Source of the DNA: Bacillota bacterium
GTDB taxonomy: Bacteria; Bacillota; Clostridia; Peptostreptococcales; Anaerovoracaceae
NCBI GenBank assembly: GCA_030525285.1
Contig: JAUNFA010000001.1
Location: 110,401-174,400 of the forward strand
DNA: 64,000 nucleotides
Reading direction: 5' to 3'
The notes beneath the pieces are model-generated. The model was given only the letters and a program-made list of their open reading frames with translations, ran no database searches and was not told where the DNA came from. The translations under genes were made by a program, and so were the position numbers. Shown here piece by piece: positions 1 through 8,991 of the stretch (positions within the stretch are counted from its first letter, which is position 1; every line of letters starts with the position of its first letter).

Positions 1-30
1 CAAAAGCAGAGCTATGTAGCAAAAAGACAT

Positions 31-66
31 CAGGGACCGCAACCTATATCATTGTTGCAGTCCCTG
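31..66. terminator. Bidirectional intrinsic terminator
   Basis: Two arms, CAGGGAC-CGCAAC and GTTGCA-GTCCCTG, form a long GC-rich hairpin downstream of the queT stop codon. On the minus strand it is followed by TGTCTTTTTG, a usable U-tract. On the plus strand it is followed by a T-rich stretch, so it may also end a plus-strand gene lying left of the window. No gene can be called in bases 1-30. Confidence 0.75.
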
Positions 67-102
67 TTTCATTTGATTTTAACAATTTTTCTTCTCGGGT
101 CC

Positions 103-597
103 TTATCTCGTCTGTATTCTGAACAATCCTGCATGGGTTTTCTCAAGAGCTTTGGCAAGCAGAAGGCCCAGAACTCCACATCCTATGATTTCCCCTGCTC
201 CTATTGTCAGCATGAGAAGTGGAATCGGAATCGGTGTCCCATATCCGTAATAAATAACAAACGGTACTATAAATGTGTTAGCCAGAATCGGTGCTACAGG
301 AGCCAGCCATCTGCTTCTGTTACGAAGCATATAAGTTCCTATTGCTCCAATAAGTGTCGCAATGCTTCCGAATACAATGTCCAGCACTATTCCGCCACCT
401 ATAATGTTCGCTATGATGCATCCTACGAAAAGCCCTGGTATGGCTGCCGAAGTAAAAATCGGCAAAATCGTCAAAGCCTCTGCAATTCGCACCTGCACTC
501 CACCGTAACTGATTGGTTCGAAAACCAGACAGAGCACAACATAGCATGCTGCAATCATTGCCCCCTGCGTAAGATTCATTACCTTTTTGTTTCTCAT
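103..597 (-). CDS. queT: QueT-family queuosine precursor transporter
   Basis: A 164-residue, very hydrophobic protein with about five predicted membrane segments. It matches the QueT family (small integral membrane substrate-binding component, thought to work with an ECF energy module) through the N-terminal LTQGAMIAACYVVLCL stretch and the VQVRIAEALTILP motif. Its role is uptake of a queuosine precursor such as preQ1 for tRNA modification at the cytoplasmic membrane. ATG at 597 is preceded by AAGGAG eight bases upstream. The assignment is strongly supported by the preQ1-I-like riboswitch that overlaps this ribosome binding site. No ECF ATPase genes are adjacent, so it would share a module encoded elsewhere. 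Confidence 0.93.
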   Translation of the reverse strand: MRNKKVMNLTQGAMIAACYVVLCLVFEPISYGGVQVRIAEALTILPIFTSAAIPGLFVGCIIANIIGGGIVLDIVFGSIATLIGAIGTYMLRNRSRWLAPVAPILANTFIVPFVIYYGYGTPIPIPLLMLTIGAGEIIGCGVLGLLLAKALEKTHAGLFRIQTR

Positions 598-605
598 ATT
601 CTATT

Positions 606-649
606 CTCCTTTAGTTTTGTTTTAGGTGAGGAAGGTCTCGAACTCACCA
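606..649 (-). promoter_or_regulatory. preQ1-I riboswitch, translation-type
   Basis: On the minus strand GGTGAG (648-643) pairs with CTCACC (630-625), closing a loop with TTCGAGACC. An A-rich tail, TAAAACAAAACTAAAGGAG, runs directly into the queT ribosome binding site. This is the compact layout of class I preQ1 aptamers: one stem, a C-containing loop and an A-rich 3' tail that folds back. Ligand binding should pull the tail and ribosome binding site into the pseudoknot and reduce queT translation. Confidence 0.9.
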
Positions 650-714
650 TAATTCGCTGTTCTCGTCAGCCTTCGTATTTTATCACATGATTGAGGCTGT
701 GTACAAGTCTGAAA

Positions 715-2952
715 TCATATTATCTCCCTGTTATAATGTCCTCTTGTATCCTTGTCCGGATTAAACACCGATTCTGTAATCTTGCCTGAAAGCTTTCCCG
801 TTGCCATCCTTACAACGTCGCGCACCTCTTTTGCTGTCTCGGTTGTGAAACTCAGTCTGAACGCTTCGACTCCCTCGATTGACGGCATTTCATCCAGAAG
901 ATTGAGCACCTTGCCATTGAGAACTGTCGTCGTACAGTCCTCATGGTTAAGAATCGGGAAGCTGCCGTATTCATCCCTTATTTCATAATCATTCTTCCTA
1001 CATTCGCCGCAAAGCCCCGAAACTTTAAGCGGACAATATCTGGTAACAAGCAGCGGTGCCCGTCCATAAACTATCATTTCCAGTGCAGGATATCCGCCAT
1101 TAGCCTCGCAATACCCTTCAATTAAACGATGCAGCTGTTTCCTGTTAAGCTCATATGACAGCGTAACACGCTTGGCACCCAGACTGTGAAGCATATGACA
1201 GCTGTCAGCATTAACCACATTTAACGAATAGTCCGTTACGAAAGGATTGCTATCCCTATATCGATAAATGCCGCCATATCCGCCTATTAACAGCTCACCC
1301 TCCATATCTTCATAATTGTTCTCATTTCTTCTTATGATATTATCGTAATATATTACTTCTATCCCCATCTGACGGCATGCGTCATACTGCTCACGGGTCG
1401 TTACTGATGCCGTAATATATGATTTGCCGCTTTCAAAAGTAATTCCCGTTTTTTTCTCAGGCGTTCTAATATTTTTCTTCTTGCTGTTGATTTTGGCCTT
1501 GCAAAGCTCATCAACAATCTGTCTTCTGGCACTGTTAAGAAGTTTCACAGGTATAAAGGCATTATATTCCTCATATTCCACATTCCCTAATGTGAAAACG
1601 GTATCGCTAAGCCTTGCCATCTGCTTTATTATCTGGTCCTTTGAAGTCGGCACATTAATTGCTTCTCCCAGGATTTCATCGCTCTCATAAAGATATGTGC
1701 AGCCCAGTCCATCGGCTTCAATTACAAGCTTCGCTCCCGGATAAGCGTATACTCTCATATCCAGAGGGAATCGTCTGAATTCCCCCTTCAGGTTATTCTC
1801 AAGTTCCTTATAATAGTGATAGTCCTTAGTCTTGTAGACAATATCTCCCACACTTAGCTTTTCCTTGAGGGAAATGTAGCACTTATCATCCGCACTGTTT
1901 ATCAGCTTGCCATCACGTCCATAAAGCTTGACTACCGAAAGATTCACATCTTCACTCCCCGTATCAATTCTTATTATGTCGTTCTGGTTGAGGATGTCAC
2001 TGAGAGTAATTTCGTATTTTCCTCTGTAAAATCCGCTGATTTTGCCTATGGGATATCCGTAATTGTTAGGGCGTTTCACGTTAACCACGTCCCCGCGATC
2101 TGCACCGAAAATGTATCCTTCGGTATATGTTCTGTTGAAGGTTCTGTTCAGATTGTTCCCGTCCGGGTGACTGCCGTCGAGGGCTTCCCGATATGTTTTC
2201 ACCACGTTGGCAACATAGGCGGGCTCCTTCATTCTTCCTTCTATCTTCAGAGAATCAAGTGCTTTGAGTTCTTCCACATGTTCCAGAGTGTTAAGGTCTT
2301 TCATGGAAAGGATGTAGCTTTTGCCGTAAGGTTTGCCTGTTCTGCTGTTACTAAGTTCATATAGCTTGCGGCATGATCCCACACATCTTCCTCTATTGCC
2401 GCTTCTGTATCCGATAAGTCCCGACATGAGACAGTTACCCGAATATGACACACAGAGTGCTCCGTGAACAAACACCTCAATGGGTATTCCCGATTTTTTT
2501 CTTATATATTTAGCCTTGTCAATATCGGTTTCTCTGGCAAGGACAACACGTTTGGCACCGAGTTCCTTAAGCAGAAGTGTTCCCTCCAGATCATCGATTC
2601 CCATCTGCGTGGAACAATGGACATCCATATCCTCGAAGTTGTTCACTATATAGTCCAGAACCGCCAGATCCTGAACTATGACCGCATCTGCACCTAGCTG
2701 GTTTATCAGCTGGAGCTGCCTTTGCATTTCTTCTGTTTCATCCTCGAATACTATCGTATTCATAGTCACGTACACTTTAACATCTCTCAGATGACAATAC
2801 TCGATTGCCTCTCTGAGAGTTTCTTCGTCAAAATTTGAAGAATATGCCCGCGCTCCGAATTTTGACATGCCGAGATATACTGCATTGCATCCGTTTGCCA
2901 CTGCAGCCATTAAGGCATCCATATTACCTGCCGGAGCCAATAATTCTGTCAT
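715..2952 (-). CDS. U32 family peptidase-like protein (RlhA-type, with DUF3656)
   Basis: About 745 residues beginning TELLAPAGNMDALMAAV, the hallmark start of the U32 family TIM-barrel. The central cysteine cluster (HGALCVSYSGNCLMS followed by GRCVGSCRKLYEL) matches the conserved metal/cysteine motif, and the length fits members with a C-terminal DUF3656 region. The E. coli relative RlhA hydroxylates C2501 of 23S rRNA, so an RNA-hydroxylation role is more likely than proteolysis. The start at 2952 is preferred over an ATG six codons upstream because GAGGAAGG lies just ahead of it. It is probably cotranscribed with the MFS gene, whose stop lies 24 bases upstream. Confidence 0.88.
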   Translation of the reverse strand: MTELLAPAGNMDALMAAVANGCNAVYLGMSKFGARAYSSNFDEETLREAIEYCHLRDVKVYVTMNTIVFEDETEEMQRQLQLINQLGADAVIVQDLAVLDYIVNNFEDMDVHCSTQMGIDDLEGTLLLKELGAKRVVLARETDIDKAKYIRKKSGIPIEVFVHGALCVSYSGNCLMSGLIGYRSGNRGRCVGSCRKLYELSNSRTGKPYGKSYILSMKDLNTLEHVEELKALDSLKIEGRMKEPAYVANVVKTYREALDGSHPDGNNLNRTFNRTYTEGYIFGADRGDVVNVKRPNNYGYPIGKISGFYRGKYEITLSDILNQNDIIRIDTGSEDVNLSVVKLYGRDGKLINSADDKCYISLKEKLSVGDIVYKTKDYHYYKELENNLKGEFRRFPLDMRVYAYPGAKLVIEADGLGCTYLYESDEILGEAINVPTSKDQIIKQMARLSDTVFTLGNVEYEEYNAFIPVKLLNSARRQIVDELCKAKINSKKKNIRTPEKKTGITFESGKSYITASVTTREQYDACRQMGIEVIYYDNIIRRNENNYEDMEGELLIGGYGGIYRYRDSNPFVTDYSLNVVNADSCHMLHSLGAKRVTLSYELNRKQLHRLIEGYCEANGGYPALEMIVYGRAPLLVTRYCPLKVSGLCGECRKNDYEIRDEYGSFPILNHEDCTTTVLNGKVLNLLDEMPSIEGVEAFRLSFTTETAKEVRDVVRMATGKLSGKITESVFNPDKDTRGHYNREII

Positions 2953-2976
2953 GTGTTCCTTCCTCTCCATACTAAG

Positions 2977-5682
2977 TTAAACGTCTTGAGTCATATTGCT
3001 TTCTCTTTTCTCAGAATATCCTGCAAGCAGAATCATTGCCAGCAGAGACAGCACCACTACCATAAGGAATATTTTTTTGAATCCCGTATTCAGCGTGTTC
3101 TGGAATATTTTTTCTATGGCAGTTTCACGCTCGTCAATACTCACCAGATATTGTTTCTCAGCCTCATCAAAAGCACCCGGAAGTGCCTCCTTAAGCTTGC
3201 CCAGTTTGAAATTAAGCTTGTCCAGTCTTACAGCTGTAAACTTCATCTTGCTCATAGCCTGAACCATTTCCTTCTGAGACGCTTCCATCTTCTTGATTGA
3301 TTCCTGCATTTCAGCCTCAGCCTTATCCATTTCACTGACAGACTTATTTATGTCTGATGTGCTGTGAATACCTTTCATGGTTTTCTTTACTTTAGCAGGG
3401 AGCGAATTGCTAATCTTAGGTGGCATGAAATCAAGAAGTGACATTCCCGAAGGAATTCTGCCTGCACCAAACTCTCCCAGCATACTATCCATCTGATTCA
3501 TCTGATTCAATGCTCCCTGCATTCCGCCAGCTTCCTGTTGTATACTGCCAATAAATGCTTCAAGTTCAGCTGCACTTGTTACAGCAGCTGCCCTGCCCTT
3601 AACGCTTCCCGGCAGACTTCCGTAATCCTCATCGGACATAATATCCTTTAATGTTTTGCCCTCAGGTATTATGCCGTCTTCGTATGCATCGAAACTGTTT
3701 TTGTACTTATTCAGAGTTCCTGCCGATGACTTAAGACTCGATGTAATACCGCTAAGGGTTCCGATTTGGCCCTTAAGCTGCTTCCTGGATTTAATACTCT
3801 TCATAGTATCAAGCACTGATGGTGGCATTGATGCCTGTGCCTTGGCCGGAATGAAATCTGCACAGGACATATTGTTCGGGAATGTGTCATTGCCAAAGGA
3901 CTTCAGCATTTTCCCCGAATTTTTCAGCTGCTTCTTCGCTTTTTCTATTGAATCCATACCTGAATTAATGCCTGCAATACCCTTGTCTATGCCGTCATAT
4001 CCCTTTTGCATTTCACCTACTGCATTCAGGATTTCATCCTTACCCTTATTAATGCCGTCCATTCCTTCGCCGATTCCCGAATCTATATCTTTGAGAATAT
4101 CCGGTACCATATCATCAAACATTGCACACGCAAAGGTCTTCATATCCGTTGCAATTGTAGTTACATCACTGCTTTGGAGCATAGTCAGCATATCCTCAGG
4201 TATTTCATAATCGGAGTCCGACATATCTCCAATATTTATTGACCCCATATCTGGCAGATCCATATCCATGTCTCCCATTTGCTCCGCTATATCAGGATCC
4301 GACTTAAGGCTGTCAAATTCCTTCTGAATTTCCTGATAGTAAGGAAGCTTAGGTATCTTGATTTCCTGCGGGAGCACACCCATTATATTGTCCTGAACCA
4401 TCATACCCGCATGTGAAATGAAACCTACCATTATTGCTGGTGCTATTGCCGTTCCTATGGATCTTATCAGTGACATGGTAGCAAGAGCCGAGTTGGAATC
4501 CTTATCATCAGTATTTGCCAGCATTATGTAATTAAGCGGCGTTCCTACTGTGAATCCCATACCTAGACCGATAATGCCAAGTCCCACAAGTACCGTCAGC
4601 ATATTCGGCTTGTTGCATGTCACGAATACCAAGAACAATGCTCCTATGGCTGTAACCAGAAACCCGAAGAGAAGCACAACGCGTGCTCCGTATTTGTCCA
4701 CGAATTTTCCTGAAATCGGCGCTGCTCCTCCCATGAAAATACCGAGGAAAATTACCAGGTATCCACCACTTCCTGTACTCATCAGCAGTGCGTTTTCTGA
4801 CAGCTGAGGCACGAAGATTACACCCATCAGGGTAAATCCACTTATTACTGACACTACAAGTGCTATAGCAATATTTCTATCAGTGAAATATGACAGATTA
4901 ATTACAGGATTTGCTGCCCTCTTCTCAACCAGTATGAACACAGGTAGCAACATGGCGAAAATCAGCAGGAATACATAAACCTGTGAATCCGTAATGCTCG
5001 CTTTGAAGTCAAAGAAATCCAGTTTTTTCAATCCATACATAAGAGCAAATATCATGACTACAACAATCATAATCCCGAGAACATCAAGCTTGCCCGAGTC
5101 TTCTTCCCTGTTGTTACTCAGATACACAAGTCCCCCTATTACGATGAAAATCGTGATGGGAACATTAAGATAAAATATGTACGCCCAGTTCTCAGTACCG
5201 AACATGTCCATGATCAGACTTCCTACTGATGCTCCGAACACGTTGGCTATGCCATAGACACCACCTACAAGTCCCAGCGCCATTCCTCTCTTCTCAGGAG
5301 GAAAACTGGTGCCGAACTCTGCAGTTGCTATAGGCATTATTCCACCGCCGCCTACAGCTTGAACCGCTCTTGCAATTACCAGTATTGTAAAGCTGTCGAA
5401 GTTGCTGGCAAGTCCGCAAAACAATGATCCCAGCCCGAACAAACTGATGCTCGCTATGTATATATATTTACGGCCATACATGTCCGCAAACTTACCCATT
5501 ACAGGGATACTTGCCGCATAAAACAAGGTATAGATGGTTATCATCCATATACCTGTGGATGCGTCAACACCTAGGTCCGCCTGAATTACTGTTCGTGCTG
5601 GGGTAACAATACCCGTATCAAGTGCTCCCATGAACAGTCCCAAAAGATACAGTACCATAACCAGTACGAATCTTTTGCTCAT
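2977..5682 (-). CDS. DHA2-type MFS drug transporter with giant repeat-containing insertion
   Basis: A 901-residue transporter, nearly twice the usual 450-500 of the EmrB/QacA (DHA2, 14-TM) family. Membrane segments run from KRFVLVMVLYLLGLFMGALD to about residue 430, with MFS motif A (GKFADMYGRKYIY) and the motif C-like region near GGVYGIANVFGASVGS. A mostly hydrophilic insertion of about 430 residues follows, then one last membrane helix (FKKIFLMVVVLSLLAMILLAGY). The insertion is helical/coiled-coil in character, rich in Met and Asp, and contains three imperfect repeats with a P-x-x-M/K-S/T-L-x-D core. By topology it should lie outside the cell. Start 5682 is chosen for AAAGGG about 10 bases upstream; ATG 5709 is the alternative. 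Substrate unknown. Confidence 0.85.
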   Translation of the reverse strand: MSKRFVLVMVLYLLGLFMGALDTGIVTPARTVIQADLGVDASTGIWMITIYTLFYAASIPVMGKFADMYGRKYIYIASISLFGLGSLFCGLASNFDSFTILVIARAVQAVGGGGIMPIATAEFGTSFPPEKRGMALGLVGGVYGIANVFGASVGSLIMDMFGTENWAYIFYLNVPITIFIVIGGLVYLSNNREEDSGKLDVLGIMIVVVMIFALMYGLKKLDFFDFKASITDSQVYVFLLIFAMLLPVFILVEKRAANPVINLSYFTDRNIAIALVVSVISGFTLMGVIFVPQLSENALLMSTGSGGYLVIFLGIFMGGAAPISGKFVDKYGARVVLLFGFLVTAIGALFLVFVTCNKPNMLTVLVGLGIIGLGMGFTVGTPLNYIMLANTDDKDSNSALATMSLIRSIGTAIAPAIMVGFISHAGMMVQDNIMGVLPQEIKIPKLPYYQEIQKEFDSLKSDPDIAEQMGDMDMDLPDMGSINIGDMSDSDYEIPEDMLTMLQSSDVTTIATDMKTFACAMFDDMVPDILKDIDSGIGEGMDGINKGKDEILNAVGEMQKGYDGIDKGIAGINSGMDSIEKAKKQLKNSGKMLKSFGNDTFPNNMSCADFIPAKAQASMPPSVLDTMKSIKSRKQLKGQIGTLSGITSSLKSSAGTLNKYKNSFDAYEDGIIPEGKTLKDIMSDEDYGSLPGSVKGRAAAVTSAAELEAFIGSIQQEAGGMQGALNQMNQMDSMLGEFGAGRIPSGMSLLDFMPPKISNSLPAKVKKTMKGIHSTSDINKSVSEMDKAEAEMQESIKKMEASQKEMVQAMSKMKFTAVRLDKLNFKLGKLKEALPGAFDEAEKQYLVSIDERETAIEKIFQNTLNTGFKKIFLMVVVLSLLAMILLAGYSEKRESNMTQDV

Positions 5683-5738
5683 AAAATTGTTTCCCTTTAC
5701 TTCTGTCATTTAATTCATATTTTTCCTTACAAATTACG

Positions 5739-5756
5739 ACCACCCTCAAGGGTGGT
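5739..5756. promoter_or_regulatory. Hairpin in MFS gene leader
   Basis: ACCACCC-TCAA-GGGTGGT is a perfect 7-bp stem with a four-base loop, about 55 bases upstream of the chosen MFS start. No clear U-tract follows on the minus strand, so it is more likely a leader stem-loop than a terminator. Confidence 0.4.
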
Positions 5757-5791
5757 TTAAACACAAATGTGCAGTCATGCAGACAGCACAA

Positions 5792-5815
5792 ATAGTGATG
5801 TATATACATCACTAT
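5792..5815. promoter_or_regulatory. 24-bp perfect palindrome, candidate operator of MFS operon
   Basis: A perfect 24-bp palindrome with half-site ATAGTGATGTAT. It lies about 110 bases upstream of the MFS start and about 12-15 bases downstream of a minus-strand TATAAT near 5835. The size and position fit an operator for a TetR-, MarR- or PadR-like repressor. No such regulator gene is adjacent, so the regulator is unknown. Confidence 0.6.
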
Positions 5816-5900
5816 AATTCGTGCCTCTCATTATATTATACTTACATAGCTTTGTCATCTACATACTTCTAGTCAAATGCAATGACCGACTTCAACATCA

Positions 5901-6173
5901 CTACTTTTCGTCAAATTCAATAGCCTGTCCGCATGCAGCACAGAAACATGCATTGTTTTCTCCATCTGCATAATGCAGGAAATGTCCGCAGGTAGGACAA
6001 AGCACCTCAGTAAGGCCGTCAATCTCCAGTTCTTCAACTACTACCGGAGCCTTGGGCATCTGCCTCTTAAGGGCGACAATTGAAATGTCCATAGTATGCT
6101 TGTATTCATCGCTGAGCAGATCATACACATTGTTAATATGTCTTACAGCTTCTTTTAAATCATTTACATCCAT
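5901..6173 (-). CDS. Small zinc-ribbon protein, unknown function
   Basis: A 90-residue soluble protein. The C-terminal third has two CxxC pairs (CPTCG and CAACG) about 16-20 residues apart, forming a zinc ribbon. The N-terminal 50 residues look helical (DVNDLKEAVRHINNVYDLLSDEY). AAAGGTG lies nine bases before the ATG. It sits alone between the MFS operon promoter and a divergent GntR operon, with no near-upstream partner. No named family is recognised. Confidence 0.75.
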   Translation of the reverse strand: MDVNDLKEAVRHINNVYDLLSDEYKHTMDISIVALKRQMPKAPVVVEELEIDGLTEVLCPTCGHFLHYADGENNACFCAACGQAIEFDEK

Positions 6174-6267
6174 AATTCTACACCTTTCTGTATAACATAC
6201 CTCAACAACAATATATGTATGTATTATACCACACTCAAATAACGGTCAATCATTTTTTTAAATACTG

Positions 6268-6322
6268 TTGACAGTTCCCGTCATTAGTGTTAATGTATGG
6301 TTGTCTTAAGTGCTTAGGACAA
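6268..6322 (+). promoter_or_regulatory. Promoter and palindromic operator of GntR-ABC operon
   Basis: TTGACA (6268-6273), a 17-bp spacer and TAATGT (6291-6296) form a near-consensus promoter. Immediately downstream, 6301-6322 is an imperfect palindrome (TTGTCTTAAG-TG-CTTAGGACAA, one mismatch). A repressor bound there would block transcription, consistent with autoregulation by the GntR protein encoded next. Confidence 0.7.
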
Positions 6323-6384
6323 TAGTTCACTGGAGGGGTGGGATTAGAAATTATAAGTTAAAGCATAAAGAAAGGGGGAGCTCC

Positions 6385-6747
6385 ATGGCTTGGAATTTAG
6401 ACGACAGCCGCCCGATATGGCCTCAGATTAAAGATATTCTCACTAGAGACATCTTATCTGGCAAATATGAAATGGGCGGTCATTTCCCAACGGTAAGAGA
6501 TTTGGCTGAGACCGCACAGGTTAACAGAAACACAATGCAGCGTGCTCTTAGTGAACTCGAAAACGACGGAATCATTATATCAAACAGAACTGCCGGTAGA
6601 ACGGTAACAACAGATGAAAAATTGCTGAGTGATATCAGGAAAAGCATCGCAGGGCAAAGCATTGAAACTTTTAAGAGCGAAATGGCTCAGCTTGGATTCA
6701 CTCTCGACGAAGTCATCGCTATGATGAAAGAAAATAACAAAGAGTAG
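6385..6747 (+). CDS. GntR/YtrA-family transcriptional regulator
   Basis: A 120-residue protein with an N-terminal winged helix (RPIWPQIKDILTRDILSG, then FPTVRDLAETAQVNRNTMQRALSELENDGII, the GntR signature) and only a short C-terminal helical tail. That is the size and layout of the YtrA subfamily, which represses its own ABC transporter operon. The start at 6385 is fixed by AAGGGGGAG five bases upstream; an upstream in-frame ATG lacks a site. It heads an operon with the ABC ATPase (12-base gap) and permease, and the operator at 6301-6322 is its probable target. Confidence 0.9.
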   Translation: MAWNLDDSRPIWPQIKDILTRDILSGKYEMGGHFPTVRDLAETAQVNRNTMQRALSELENDGIIISNRTAGRTVTTDEKLLSDIRKSIAGQSIETFKSEMAQLGFTLDEVIAMMKENNKE

Positions 6748-6759
6748 GGGAATATTAAC

Positions 6760-7500
6760 ATGAACACACCAAACATTATTGAATGTCAGCAACTGACAAA
6801 AGTTTTTCCCGGCAAGATTGCTCTTGACGATGTCAATCTTCATGTAGGAAGAGGCAAAATCGTAGGTCTTCTCGGTCCTAACGGAAGCGGCAAAACCACA
6901 CTTATCAAAGTCCTCAACGGGCTTATCAGACCTACAAACGGTCACGTTACTATCGACGGCTATGAGCCCGGTGTCTACACCAAATCAATCGTAAGCTACC
7001 TTCCGGATCGCGAATACTTTGCTAAATGGATGAAGGTAAAGGATGCATTTGATTTTTTCAGTGATTTCTATGCAGATTTTGACAGAAAAAAGGCAACCGA
7101 AATGTGCCAGCTTCTCGGAATAACTGAGGATATGCATATTAAGGAAATGTCCAAGGGCACTAAAGAAAAGGTTGAACTGATTCTGGTAATGAGCCGCAAG
7201 GCCCAGCTCTATCTGCTGGACGAACCTATCGGTGGTGTTGACCCTGCTGCAAGGGATTACATTCTCAATACTATAATCAACAACTATAACGAGGAAGGTA
7301 CCGTAATAATATCGACACACCTTATTGCCGATATAGAGAAGGTTCTCGACGAGATCATCTTTATCAGAAATGGCAAAATCGTAAGACATCAGAATGTAGA
7401 AGAGATAAGAGAAATCGAGGGTAAGTCTGTAGAAGATGTATTCAAGGATACATTCAGACTCACACTTAATTATGAGGGGGAATACAGATATGATCGCTAA
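6760..7500 (+). CDS. ABC transporter ATP-binding protein (ABC-2 type)
   Basis: A 246-residue nucleotide-binding subunit. Walker A is GPNGSGKTT, the signature is MSKGTKEKVEL (LSKGMKEK-like, typical of BcrA/YtrB ATPases), Walker B is LYLLDEPIGGVDP and the switch histidine is in IISTH. It would power the permease encoded by the overlapping next gene. Such GntR-controlled modules usually export peptides or antibiotics, or respond to cell-envelope stress; the substrate here is not visible. Confidence 0.93.
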   Translation: MNTPNIIECQQLTKVFPGKIALDDVNLHVGRGKIVGLLGPNGSGKTTLIKVLNGLIRPTNGHVTIDGYEPGVYTKSIVSYLPDREYFAKWMKVKDAFDFFSDFYADFDRKKATEMCQLLGITEDMHIKEMSKGTKEKVELILVMSRKAQLYLLDEPIGGVDPAARDYILNTIINNYNEEGTVIISTHLIADIEKVLDEIIFIRNGKIVRHQNVEEIREIEGKSVEDVFKDTFRLTLNYEGEYRYDR

Positions 7501-8317
7501 ACTTACCAAATATGAATTCCGTTCCAGCATCAAGCTTATGTCAATGATCTGGGGCGCACTGATAGTAGTTTCAATACTTTTCGCCATTACTGAAGGCATA
7601 ACTAATGCCCGCACACTGTCAACAACCGCTGACGTAGTAGAAACAAGCAGGTTCGGTCTTTACGATATTCTCACAACAACAACCATAATGCTTTATTCAC
7701 TTATAGCCTGTGCCATCGTAGTAATCACAGTATTAATAATAATTCAAAGATTCTACAACAGTCTTCTGGGCGACGAGGGATATCTGATCAATACGCTTCC
7801 CGTAAAAATGTGGCAGATTATCACGTCCAAGGGTATTGCTGCAACGTGTCTGGTAATCATGTCCTTCATTGTCGGTATCATATCCATAATGATAATGGCT
7901 CACGCCAGCATGTTTAACGTATTCAAGGAACTTGCAGAAATGATTTCAAAAGATCCGATGATCATACTGATTGTTATCGAAATAATATTCGTATGCGTTC
8001 TCGGAGTTATTAAGTCGGTCTATCAGATCTATGCGTCAATTGCAATCGGACAGCTGGTTAACAGACACCGTGTACTTTCTTCAATCGGATCATACATCGG
8101 AATCAGCATTGCCCTTACAATTATCGCATCTGTTCTCTTCTCTCTTTTATCCGGACTGGGAATTGTTGAGAAGCTATACTTCATGATGGAGCCGCTTAGT
8201 GACCTTAATAGTTTCCATCTGGTAATACTGGGAATCGCTCTCCTTGAAATAATTCAGATTGTTCCTTTCCACATTGTCAGCGAAAGAATACTGTCCTGTA
8301 AGCTCAATCTGTTATAA
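7490..8317 (+). CDS. ABC-2 type membrane permease
   Basis: A 275-residue protein with six likely membrane helices, beginning MIAKLTKYEFRSSIKLMSMIWG. The start at 7490 follows GAGGGGG and overlaps the last 11 bases of the ATPase gene, indicating translational coupling. It is the membrane partner of the ATPase. Sequence similarity beyond the ABC-2 hydropathy pattern is not recognised. Confidence 0.88.
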   Translation: MIAKLTKYEFRSSIKLMSMIWGALIVVSILFAITEGITNARTLSTTADVVETSRFGLYDILTTTTIMLYSLIACAIVVITVLIIIQRFYNSLLGDEGYLINTLPVKMWQIITSKGIAATCLVIMSFIVGIISIMIMAHASMFNVFKELAEMISKDPMIILIVIEIIFVCVLGVIKSVYQIYASIAIGQLVNRHRVLSSIGSYIGISIALTIIASVLFSLLSGLGIVEKLYFMMEPLSDLNSFHLVILGIALLEIIQIVPFHIVSERILSCKLNLL

Positions 8318-8350
8318 TATCACCAGAAGATATGAACGGAGGGAAAACAT

Positions 8351-8917
8351 ATGAGTCTTGATAACATAAGAAAAGACATTGATGCCATAGATTCGCAGAT
8401 TAGAGAACTTATCATGAAAAGGCTTGACTGTTCGAAGCGTGTCGTCCAATCCAAAATTGAAGATGGCAATTATGTAATACATCGGCCTGACAGAGAAGCT
8501 GCGATACTCAAAAGACTGGGGAATGGAATCCCTGAAGACCGCAAAGACGGCTATCTGGCAGTTGTTCGCAAAATCACCGAAACCAGCAGAATGTATCAAT
8601 ACGGCATTCTCTACGATAGAATGAATGAGCTTTTCCTTCCTCTTGCAGAGGGAATCCACATTTCTTCTGACTGCAAGAAAGTTGTCATCGCGCTCTCAAT
8701 ACCGGACATTCCCAATGGGATTGCATCAATTTTAAGCATGATTGGTGACTACGGCTACAACCTGTCCGACCTCAGCCTTCTGAATCATTCCGAAGATAAA
8801 GGTTCCGCAGAGTTCCGGCTTACCATTCAATGTAATCTCAATGAAGACGAGGCTCGCAAGCTCATGGTTCAGCTTTCCTCCGAAGGTGACGACTTCAGAA
8901 TTATCGAAGCTAACTGA
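8351..8917 (+). CDS. Chorismate mutase with C-terminal ACT domain
   Basis: 188 residues. Positions 1-90 are an AroQ-type chorismate mutase (NIRKDIDAIDSQIRELIMKRLDCSKRVVQSK, with catalytic-type Arg and Lys residues and the R-P-D-R-E motif). Positions 108-186 are an ACT domain (VVIALSIPDIPNGIASILSMIGDYGYNLSDLSL), a ligand-binding regulatory fold. The enzyme converts chorismate to prephenate for Phe/Tyr synthesis, probably with amino-acid feedback. No prephenate dehydratase or dehydrogenase domain is fused. ACGGAGGG precedes the ATG. It lies 33 bases after the permease and may be read through from that operon. Confidence 0.88.
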   Translation: MSLDNIRKDIDAIDSQIRELIMKRLDCSKRVVQSKIEDGNYVIHRPDREAAILKRLGNGIPEDRKDGYLAVVRKITETSRMYQYGILYDRMNELFLPLAEGIHISSDCKKVVIALSIPDIPNGIASILSMIGDYGYNLSDLSLLNHSEDKGSAEFRLTIQCNLNEDEARKLMVQLSSEGDDFRIIEAN

Positions 8918-8937
8918 CACGTATCCGCCATGTAAAA

Positions 8938-8982
8938 AACGCAGGGAGAAGTCGGAGAATCCGATAATCCCTGCGTTATTTT
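8938..8982. terminator. Bidirectional intrinsic terminator
   Basis: AACGCAGGGA and TCCCTGCGTT form a 10-bp stem with an inner stem. It has A-rich and T-rich flanks (AAAAAC before, ATTTTG after) and lies between the converging chorismate mutase and MazG-like genes. Confidence 0.85.
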
Positions 8983-8991
8983 GCATCTACA

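Noticed and set aside
52..690. Long plus-strand frame opposite queT
   Set aside because: It is the complement of the well-supported queT gene and its riboswitch; Cys/Ser/Tyr-rich translation typical of a shadow frame.
5618..5812. 64-residue minus-strand frame upstream of the MFS gene
   Set aside because: It overlaps the MFS 5' end in another frame and runs through the palindrome; no ribosome binding site.
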